64,000 bases of DNA from assembly GCF_001750725.1 (NCBI RefSeq), contig NZ_CP017279.1, forward strand, positions 2,542,001 to 2,606,000. Reading direction: 5' to 3'. The notes beneath the pieces were generated by a model. The model made no database searches and was not told the DNA's origin. It was given only the letters and a program-made list of their open reading frames with translations. Source of the stretch: Enterobacter ludwigii. Its GTDB lineage: Bacteria; Pseudomonadota; Gammaproteobacteria; Enterobacterales; Enterobacteriaceae. Of this stretch, positions 50,252 through 57,395 are shown in pieces. Within the stretch, counting starts at the first letter, position 1, and every line of letters starts with the position of its first letter. The translations under genes and the position numbers were made by a program.

Positions 50252-53200
50252 CAGTACACCTCTCCGTCGTCACTGGACACGTCTGCCACCGGGTCTGACG
50301 ATGCGACACCGGTGGTACTGAAGATGGTTTCCGGCAGACGGAAATTACGCAGCTTCAGCAGTGCCAGCGGGCCTTCTCCCGCTTCGGTACGCAGGGTGTA
50401 ATTGAGCGAGCGACCATCCTGTGCTTTCCAGCTCAGGCTGTAGCTGCTGCCCACGCCCGGATAGGCTTTAACGCTGGCTTCATCGAGCAGACGGATTAGG
50501 CCCCAGCGCCCCGGTATATCCGCGTACTGACGGGTCCCGGCCTGAGTACTAATCCAGCTCAGGTTCGCGCCGGGGGCTTCCGTATCTGCAGGCCACGTGA
50601 AGCGCTTCCACACCGGCATTTGATTCACGTAGGTCAGTTTCTGGCTGTCAATAATCATGTCGGTCTGCATCACGCCATCAGCGGTGCCCGGACGAAGCTC
50701 AAAGTTCATGCCAGCATTGCCTTCCGTGAAGGCCACATCCGAGATGTGGCTCAGGGTGTTGATGGCATTGAGGAATGCTGGATTAAACACCAGCCCCTGC
50801 GAATTGATGCTGTCCGGTACCCAGTGGTTGCCCTCTTTATGCAGCACGCCCTTAAGACGGGTCTGCAGGAATTGGGCGATACGCCCGGAATCGGCATTCA
50901 GATATTTAGCCAGCAGCGGCAGAGAAACATCACTGCTGGAGTTATTAAACGGATAACGGCCCCCAAATGCACTGTTCCACTCCGCCACCACCGCCTGCTG
51001 CCATTGGGTATTGAGGCTGTCGGCTGCCGGGGTCAGCACCTGCTGCCAGGCCTGCTCCATCGGGTTTACAAACACCGAGCGACCGAAGCCACTCCATTCC
51101 TGGCCCAGACCGGCGGCCATCAGGCTGCCGTAGTCACGGGTTTCGGTGAGGTCCACGGCTTTACCCTGGAATACGGTCTGGGCAATGGTCTGGGTCATTG
51201 CCTGCGGGTCGGCGGCATTGGTCACCTGCTGCAGGCGCAGACGCACCTGCGTCACGCGGGTCAGGAAGGACTGCAGACTTTGCCCCTGTACACCTGAACG
51301 GTTCTTGTCCATCAGCGCCAGTACCGGGCCAAAGGTCGCATCCAGCGGACCATGAACGCCGGCACTCTGGTCAATGGCATCATTGTTATCACCGCCGAGC
51401 AGATTTTTGGCCGATTTCACCAGGGAATCCGAAATGGCTTCGCCCGTCTGCCCGGTACGCCCCTGCACATTCAGGGTGTTCATCAGCGCAACCAGAGGTG
51501 ACTGACGCACATCGGCCATCAGGGTGAGCTGGTCAATTGAATCAGACAGCGTGGTGGCCCGGTTCCATCGCAGGCTGTTCAGAAATGCCAGCCAGGCTCC
51601 GCCAAAGTCAGCAAAGTACCGCTCCGTCAGGCGCTTTTTCAGTGCTTCCGGGGAGGTTTCGTCCTGCGTTTTCGCCTGACGCCTGCCGTCAGTGAGCACC
51701 CAGTCGAGTTCGTCCCGGCGGGCCTTCACCACCTTCTCGATGGCAGGCTGCACCGCCTGCTCCCAGGCCTGGCGGATAAACATCCCCGGCACGACTTCAT
51801 GAGTGCTGAACAGACGGGATGCATCGGTATCGCCGGTCATGTCTTCGAGGCGCATATCGACATACAGGTGTGCCACCCCGGAGAGCATCTTCTGGTACAG
51901 AGCCGATTCGCTGTTACGTACTCCCATCAGGCGAACCAGCAGGGAGCGGGCCTGGCTGACCATGTTTTCATCGGCACGGAGTTTCCACTCCGGGTGCGCG
52001 ACCAGCTGCGCGCCCCAGAACGACAACAGAGACGGAGCCATCCCCAGCCAGACACCGTCTTTCACACCGTTACGCTTCGGCCAGTCATTCAGCAAAGCAG
52101 AGCTGAACCAGGCGGCATCCATATGCTCCGGACGCGCCAGCATCAGGTAGAGTTTGAGCTGGTCATACGTGCTTTTTGCCATCTGTTCACGCAGCGGGCT
52201 ACCCGGCGGCAACGCATTAAAGGCACTGACCTGCATCTGCAAATGGTCAGCAGCCGCATCCCGCAACAGCGGCAGAGCGCTGTCCTGATAACGTGGCCAG
52301 AGGGCTGCCAGCAGGGCGTTATTCTGGCTCAGCCCAGCCTGCTCGTACCACGGCACGCCGTGTTCAGACCGGTATTGCAGACGGGCCAGCGTTTTCTGTA
52401 GCTCAGACAGCGCGTGCAGACGCTGTTCCAGCGGCTGGTTTTGTCGTGCGGCAAGTGCAGCCTGGGCATTCGCACCGTCAATCTGGCTGCGGTTGGTCAC
52501 GTACGCTGTCCCCATCCACGCCGCCCAGCCCACCATTGCCACGGCGACAGCAGATGCCAACAGCTTACGCCATGGAATGCCTGGCTTGCGCGGACGCAGT
52601 CCGGCAGGAAGTGTCCGGACTGACTCCGGCAGAACCTCCCAGCGATTATCCATGCCCCAGTGATGCGCCACTGCGCGCTCAGCCCCCGCAGAAGGCTGGC
52701 TGAACACCACACCGGCCAGCGGCAGCGGTCGGTACGGATTGAGCATCACCGACAGCGGTGTGGTCACGCTCTGTGGCTCACGAATGAGCTGGTCGGCAAG
52801 CGCCAGTAAGAAGTTATGTTTCACTTCACCGCAGGTCTGCTGCAGGCCCAGTGAGGTCAGTTCCGGCGCCAGGGCGGAGAGTTGCTCTGCTAGTCCTTCG
52901 GTGCGACAACCGGCAGGCAACAGACAGCCGGCTGCCTGTACAACCCGTCCTTCCGGCTTACCTGCTCGCGGGTGCAGGGACCAGACATACAGCGGGATCT
53001 GCCAGCCAAGCGCTTCCATACGTGCGCTGATGGCGTGAGACAGGGAATCCATGGTGCTTTCAGACGGTACCGTCAGCGGCAGCTCCAGCCCAGGTGCTGA
53101 CAGCTGGTCAAAGGCCGAGGTGACCCACACCATGCCATCCACCGGACGGCGGCGCAGTTTGCGCAGTGCGGTCAGACAGGCACTGTCTGCTGGCGTGTTG

Positions 53201-53670
53201 AGGTCACCGCCCCACAACAGCAGCGTGCCACGGTCTTCCTGCCAGAGCTGGTCCGTAAGACCCGGAGTCAGTTGATCCACCTCAGTGACGGTGCCAGTGA
53301 CCAGCAGGATGCGTGTTTTACGTCCCCAGCGCCGACCGTAGAGGTTACGCATGGCGTCACGGATGGTATCAACGGTGACATTGCGTGGTGCAGTCTGCTT
53401 GACGCGACCTTCATCAGCCGGCAGGACATTCTTTCTCTTAGCCTGAAAACGATGCCAGCCCTGTTTGATGGCAAGGCTAATTGTCTTGCCATGACGAAGC
53501 ATCAGTAACAGAAATAAAGCACTGGCAAACGCCAGGCTTTTCGTGACTGTAGTGTGCAGCCCAATCTGGTCGCCAAAATGCCAGATTAACCAGGCAATCC
53601 CCCCTGCTATGAGGGCAGAGAACCCCAGCCGCCCCCACCCTCCACGCCATGACGAATTACCTGTTGTCAT
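50251..53670 (-). CDS. tssM: T6SS inner-membrane protein TssM (IcmF family)
   Basis: A protein of 1139 residues, typical for TssM. Two N-terminal transmembrane helices (about residues 15-33 and 42-56) and a third near 373 (ASAVAVAMVGWAAWMG) flank a cytoplasmic domain; the remainder is periplasmic and contacts TssJ. The start at 53670 leaves a 14-base overlap with the preceding gene; the frame is open 16 codons more. The usual P-loop position reads ILLVTGTVTEVDQL, which lacks a GxxxxGK[ST] motif, so this TssM probably does not bind NTP in the usual way. Confidence 0.94.
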   Translation of the reverse strand: MTTGNSSWRGGWGRLGFSALIAGGIAWLIWHFGDQIGLHTTVTKSLAFASALFLLLMLRHGKTISLAIKQGWHRFQAKRKNVLPADEGRVKQTAPRNVTVDTIRDAMRNLYGRRWGRKTRILLVTGTVTEVDQLTPGLTDQLWQEDRGTLLLWGGDLNTPADSACLTALRKLRRRPVDGMVWVTSAFDQLSAPGLELPLTVPSESTMDSLSHAISARMEALGWQIPLYVWSLHPRAGKPEGRVVQAAGCLLPAGCRTEGLAEQLSALAPELTSLGLQQTCGEVKHNFLLALADQLIREPQSVTTPLSVMLNPYRPLPLAGVVFSQPSAGAERAVAHHWGMDNRWEVLPESVRTLPAGLRPRKPGIPWRKLLASAVAVAMVGWAAWMGTAYVTNRSQIDGANAQAALAARQNQPLEQRLHALSELQKTLARLQYRSEHGVPWYEQAGLSQNNALLAALWPRYQDSALPLLRDAAADHLQMQVSAFNALPPGSPLREQMAKSTYDQLKLYLMLARPEHMDAAWFSSALLNDWPKRNGVKDGVWLGMAPSLLSFWGAQLVAHPEWKLRADENMVSQARSLLVRLMGVRNSESALYQKMLSGVAHLYVDMRLEDMTGDTDASRLFSTHEVVPGMFIRQAWEQAVQPAIEKVVKARRDELDWVLTDGRRQAKTQDETSPEALKKRLTERYFADFGGAWLAFLNSLRWNRATTLSDSIDQLTLMADVRQSPLVALMNTLNVQGRTGQTGEAISDSLVKSAKNLLGGDNNDAIDQSAGVHGPLDATFGPVLALMDKNRSGVQGQSLQSFLTRVTQVRLRLQQVTNAADPQAMTQTIAQTVFQGKAVDLTETRDYGSLMAAGLGQEWSGFGRSVFVNPMEQAWQQVLTPAADSLNTQWQQAVVAEWNSAFGGRYPFNNSSSDVSLPLLAKYLNADSGRIAQFLQTRLKGVLHKEGNHWVPDSINSQGLVFNPAFLNAINTLSHISDVAFTEGNAGMNFELRPGTADGVMQTDMIIDSQKLTYVNQMPVWKRFTWPADTEAPGANLSWISTQAGTRQYADIPGRWGLIRLLDEASVKAYPGVGSSYSLSWKAQDGRSLNYTLRTEAGEGPLALLKLRNFRLPETIFSTTGVASSDPVADVSSDDGEVY

Positions 53671-54811
53671 TATCTCTGTTCCCTGTTTGCACTGTATTGA
53701 TAAATTTCTGCTCGCCATCTGTAGAAAGCATCAGGCAGTCTGCTTTTTGTATATTCACGATATCGCTGGCTACTGCGGCCATTATCCATGGAGAGAAGGG
53801 GCCGCTGAGCCCGGCATATTTTTCCAGCCAGTGGAGTTGGCCAGGTTTCCATTCACCGCCATAACTTTGTGCTGCTTCAAGCAGACCGGAGAATGCATTT
53901 CCCCATTCCACATTGTCGCCAACAATACTGGCTGTGGCGCAGGCCTGAGTTTGGGTCGAGAAAAACGTATCCAGTGATTCATCGATATCACCCATATTTA
54001 ACAACATTGGCCGTAGCAGGCAGGCATCATGTATAAGTTGATATTTAGTGGTAACATCATCTGATGTCAGCAACAATGAGGCCAGAGTGTCGCTATAACA
54101 CTCTTTCCCCTGAGTCTGATGCACCAGAATAAGCTCCACATCCAGCGCTGGCGATTTGATCCGCTCTTCCAGCCAGATAAAGGTCTTTGCGGTCTGTATA
54201 TTCAAAACAGGGACAGGTCGCAAAGGAACTTTGTCCTGCCAGACCTTTGCAAATGCGTCATGAAGTATCAGAGGATCTACCTGCGAATCCGTCAGCAAAG
54301 AGGCATTGAGGGGTAAATCTGCTGGAACCTTGGCTAGGGCATCACTGGCACATTCAAGTAGTTGTGAAAAGCAGTTTTCTGGAGTTGGGTGATGTAAACG
54401 CCGCGTCAATGTTGTTTGCTGCATTTGCTCAGCAGGGGCCTGTAAAAAAAGATATGGCGTCAGAGCACCCGGAAAAATGACACTGCCATGAAGCACAGCA
54501 ATGTTTCTCCCGGCCCATTCAGTCCATTGTTGCTGGGCGTAATCAGCCTCATTAGCCTCGAACTCGTGCTTATTAAATGCACTATTGAAGAGCCAACCCC
54601 GCAGGCAAAGGAAGAAAAACCAGATAACTATGGGGCTTGCTGTGACGACCCAAATATTAAATCCCTGTAAAGGCCCTGAAAGCTTATTAGCATGCAGGAC
54701 AAACAGCATCACACTCCCTACAACTGCAACAACTCCCAACATTAGCCACAGAACAAAGGAAGGCTCTTCTGGCTTCTCAAATACCGTTGATTTCTGACGC
54801 TCCCAGCTCAT
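53657..54811 (-). CDS. Unknown T6SS-associated protein with two N-terminal transmembrane helices
   Basis: A 384-residue protein I cannot place in a named family. Residues about 20-41 (FVLWLMLGVVAVVGSVMLFVL) and 52-72 (NIWVVTASPIVIWFFFLCLRGW) are transmembrane; the rest is soluble and mixed alpha/beta. It sits three bases after the PAAR gene and overlaps tssM by 14 bases, so it is cotranscribed with core T6SS genes. The soluble part has an IQTAKTFIWLEERIKSPALDVELILVHQTQ-like core strand set. A role at the membrane complex or with PAAR is only inferred from position. Confidence 0.75.
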   Translation of the reverse strand: MSWERQKSTVFEKPEEPSFVLWLMLGVVAVVGSVMLFVLHANKLSGPLQGFNIWVVTASPIVIWFFFLCLRGWLFNSAFNKHEFEANEADYAQQQWTEWAGRNIAVLHGSVIFPGALTPYLFLQAPAEQMQQTTLTRRLHHPTPENCFSQLLECASDALAKVPADLPLNASLLTDSQVDPLILHDAFAKVWQDKVPLRPVPVLNIQTAKTFIWLEERIKSPALDVELILVHQTQGKECYSDTLASLLLTSDDVTTKYQLIHDACLLRPMLLNMGDIDESLDTFFSTQTQACATASIVGDNVEWGNAFSGLLEAAQSYGGEWKPGQLHWLEKYAGLSGPFSPWIMAAVASDIVNIQKADCLMLSTDGEQKFINTVQTGNRDNDNR

Positions 54812-54814
54812 TAA

Positions 54815-55081
54815 TTATCCTATTACACAATCCGGTGCGCTGGATATCAGCTGACAACCACATTCACTGCGGCAGCCATCCACAGCAATCGCTTTACCGT
54901 CTGAGGACCATTCAGGCGAACCTTCAATAATAGAGTTTATGCCATGGCCAATTATCGGACAGCTAACTTTATCCCCAATTAGTGCAACCATTTTACCATT
55001 AACAATCATGGTCGAAGATGCTGAAATCACCTGACCACCATGTGTAGTTTTATCACCGAGTAATACGAAACCTTTAGACAT
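54815..55081 (-). CDS. PAAR domain spike-tip protein
   Basis: An 88-residue stand-alone PAAR protein. It begins MSKGFVLLGDKTTHGGQVIS, the PAAR signature, followed by GDKVSCPIIGHG with Cys and His expected to bind zinc at the needle tip. PAAR proteins cap the VgrG trimer. The ATG follows AGGAAG. No toxin extension is present, so it is a sharpener only. Confidence 0.93.
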   Translation of the reverse strand: MSKGFVLLGDKTTHGGQVISASSTMIVNGKMVALIGDKVSCPIIGHGINSIIEGSPEWSSDGKAIAVDGCRSECGCQLISSAPDCVIG

Positions 55082-55325
55082 GCCAATCTTCCTTTTACTT
55101 TATAAAAAAAATAGTTAATTGACTTGCTGTACATTTTCAATAACCGTCCAGAAAACCAGATTCGGATCTTTCTCTGGCGATATCTTCACAAATTACTGAG
55201 ATTCAATAGTTCTTATTGCCTGCACAACCGCATCAACGTCACTTCTTGCCGAACCACAGATCTTTTCATCAGGAGAGTTATTCAAATCCCTACAAACCAT
55301 AAAATCACCCAGCACTTTCACCGTA

Positions 55326-55865
55326 CTACCCTTTCTTTGGGCTGGATAGTTTCGGTTCTACAAACGGATAAGAAGCATCACCATGCGATACGGTAACAGC
55401 ACGATCCATTTCACCTTTAACATAAAAAGAAGTGACATTAAAATCACCCGAGAGATTTATTTTTATTAAATCACCTTTGTCAGTAGTCACTGAATAAAAG
55501 TAGTCATCACCGGCAGGATATTGTACAACTTCCAACCCTGCATCATATTTATTAAAAAGTAGTTTGTAGTTATCACTGCTGCTTTCAGAATCATTTCCTG
55601 ATGCAGCATTCGCTGTGTAAACATACCATGTTGGCTTTGCTTCCCCCTCAAGAAGCATTGCGATTTTACGTTCACCATCAATAATATAAAATTGTTTTAC
55701 TTTATATTTAACCCCATCCAAATATGGCAAAAGAATTTTATTAAAATTTCCACTCCGCACATTAATTGACAATATCGCAGAGAACCCATACCCATCATTA
55801 TCCTCAACAGATGCAGTGGCGTATAAAGTCTCACCATCATCAGAAAGATGAGGCAAAGTCGCCAA
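55326..55865 (-). CDS. Second frame of the disrupted exported protein
   Basis: An open frame of 179 residues that would start with TTG. Its opening LATLPHLSDDGETLYATASVEDNDGY follows directly in sense from the end of the upstream frame, so this is most likely the middle part of a broken gene rather than an independent protein. The sequence is beta-rich with repeated YFYSVTTDKGDLIKI-like units, similar to propeller blades. Confidence 0.45.
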   Translation of the reverse strand: MATLPHLSDDGETLYATASVEDNDGYGFSAILSINVRSGNFNKILLPYLDGVKYKVKQFYIIDGERKIAMLLEGEAKPTWYVYTANAASGNDSESSSDNYKLLFNKYDAGLEVVQYPAGDDYFYSVTTDKGDLIKINLSGDFNVTSFYVKGEMDRAVTVSHGDASYPFVEPKLSSPKKG

Positions 55866-56472
55866 GAGCTTTAAGTGAATAATTTATGTTTTTTGGAAAA
55901 TTGACCGTTTTCAGATTATTAGTACTCATGCTTTTTGATAAAAGAGAAAAGTGCTTATCAAAAAGAGCAATGGTTACATTATTTTTATCGTCAAAGAAAA
56001 CTCGACGAGCTCTCTCTGAGGCATTGCTTGCTGCCCCGGAAAACATAATTCTAGATATAGGGGTGTTCATACTGTAAGAATAAATAGTATGTCCATCGGT
56101 ATAGATACATTGGCCATTACTTGAAGAAATAATAGCATTACTCATGGGAGCAACACTTGAGTACACATCTCTAGATGGAAACAGCGTTTTCTTAACCCCA
56201 GACTTAACATTTGCAATCCATAAATAACTACTTGCTTTACCAACCCCACCACAGATAACCCCAGTGGTCGCATTGAAATCCATACCACCTGACAAATTGT
56301 ATCCAATGAGCATTCGATCTTTAACATTTGGACCATTCCATAAATACAGATTGAGATTCTTAATATCCTCAACAAAATAATACTGGCTACTCGCAAGAGC
56401 ATTTAATGAAAGAAGCAACGAACAAAAAACAACAAGAAATTTAGGGAAAGTTAATTGCATACATAAGACCAT
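55840..56472 (-). CDS. First frame of the disrupted exported protein (signal peptide part)
   Basis: A 210-residue frame whose N-terminus has a signal peptide (cut near ALA-SSQYYF). Blade-like units such as LNLYLWNGPNVKDRMLIGYNL and SYLWIANVKSGVKKTLF suggest a TolB/propeller-like periplasmic protein. It lies seven bases from the end of the FGE-like lipoprotein gene, so it may have served with it as an immunity-type partner. ATG at 56460 is an alternative start. Confidence 0.55.
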   Translation of the reverse strand: MVLCMQLTFPKFLVVFCSLLLSLNALASSQYYFVEDIKNLNLYLWNGPNVKDRMLIGYNLSGGMDFNATTGVICGGVGKASSYLWIANVKSGVKKTLFPSRDVYSSVAPMSNAIISSSNGQCIYTDGHTIYSYSMNTPISRIMFSGAASNASERARRVFFDDKNNVTIALFDKHFSLLSKSMSTNNLKTVNFPKNINYSLKALGDFASSF

Positions 56473-56478
56473 TGTAAT

Positions 56479-57384
56479 CTAGTTGTTAACTACACAACGG
56501 AAAACATAGGTAGGTAGAATCCCATCTTTATCATAATTGAAAACGGAGTCCGTTTTGAAATTAGGTCTGGGAATTGGAAAAGATGATTGTCTAAACATTG
56601 TTAAAGCATACTGATCATCTCCACCTACAGCTCCTCGCAGAACCTTTTTATCTCCAGTTTCTGGACCCTGAGGGTTATTCACTGGAGAATGTTCATAGTA
56701 ATCTCGTGCATACCAGTCGTTTGTCCATTCTTCACCACTTAAACCCATATCATAAATGCCTAAAGGATTCGGTGGGTATTTACCAATGGGATAAAACGGT
56801 AAATATAATCCTCCCGTGAATTTTTGCATTTGATCATATGTTGGGTAATTTCTGCCATGCTCAATTTTTCCATTGTCGGTTGCAAAAGGTAAATACTTAC
56901 CTTCTGAACGAGCCGCATACTCCCATTGAGCCTCTGTAGGTAAATCAACTTTTTTACCTGATTGTTCTCCAAGCCATAAGCAATAATCTTTTGCCTGCTG
57001 CCAGGTTGCGATCGCAGAGTAGTCATCCCCAAGAAGCAGTGGATAGTCCTTGGTAAAAGCGCTAACAGGTGGTCGTTTTTTATCTGTTATTTCAAGATAT
57101 GCATTATAGTCTTTATTAGTCACCTTATACTTTGAAATCATAAAACCGCTAAGTATCACTTTATGTAATTTTTTATCATCCTGTTGAATGCTAAAGGGTA
57201 TACCCTCTCCAACCATAGGGCCGAAGTCTCCCATCAAAAATTCCCCGCCTTTAACAGCGATCATGTTTGAGAGTGACTTGTCAACCAATTTACTGGCTAA
57301 CTCTGATTTTTCTGAAGAGTTGTCACAGGCGACAAGGGAAAAAGCGAGCAATAGGACTATTTTTTTTATTTCATTGTTTAACAT
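56479..57384 (-). CDS. Formylglycine-generating-enzyme-like (SUMF1) lipoprotein
   Basis: A 301-residue lipoprotein. The signal peptide ends in the lipobox SLVAC, and Asp follows the Cys, the classic signal for staying in the inner membrane. An FGE/sulfatase-modifying fold fills the rest: MIAVKGGEFLMGDFGP, KYKVTNKDYNAYL, LPTEAQWEYAARSEG, NPLGIYDMGLSGEEWTNDWY and a C-terminal FRCVVN. The copper-binding cysteines of true FGE are not evident, so a catalytic role is doubtful. Between a candidate effector and the PAAR gene, an immunity role is plausible but unproven. Confidence 0.8.
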   Translation of the reverse strand: MLNNEIKKIVLLLAFSLVACDNSSEKSELASKLVDKSLSNMIAVKGGEFLMGDFGPMVGEGIPFSIQQDDKKLHKVILSGFMISKYKVTNKDYNAYLEITDKKRPPVSAFTKDYPLLLGDDYSAIATWQQAKDYCLWLGEQSGKKVDLPTEAQWEYAARSEGKYLPFATDNGKIEHGRNYPTYDQMQKFTGGLYLPFYPIGKYPPNPLGIYDMGLSGEEWTNDWYARDYYEHSPVNNPQGPETGDKKVLRGAVGGDDQYALTMFRQSSFPIPRPNFKTDSVFNYDKDGILPTYVFRCVVNN

Positions 57385-57395
57385 TACAAGTCTCC

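Larger units (their letters stand above)
55193..56472 (-). pseudogene. Disrupted exported propeller-like protein in the T6SS cargo cluster
   Basis: Three adjacent frames read as one gene broken twice. The first frame begins MQLTFPKFLVVFCSLLLSLNALASS (signal peptide) and ends near 55860 in ..SLKALGDFASSF. Dropping one base there gives ..SLKALATLPHLSDDGETLY and continues in the second frame to 55326. Removing one G of GGG near 55329-55331 turns ..SSPKKG-stop into ..PKKGSTVKVLGDFMVC, which runs to a stop at 55193. The reading is mine; a sequencing error at both sites is possible but neighbouring genes are clean. Confidence 0.65.

Noticed and set aside
55840..55865. Programmed frameshift joining the two frames of the propeller-like protein
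   Set aside because: There is no slippery heptamer or downstream structure at the junction, and a second frameshift occurs later, so gene decay is simpler.
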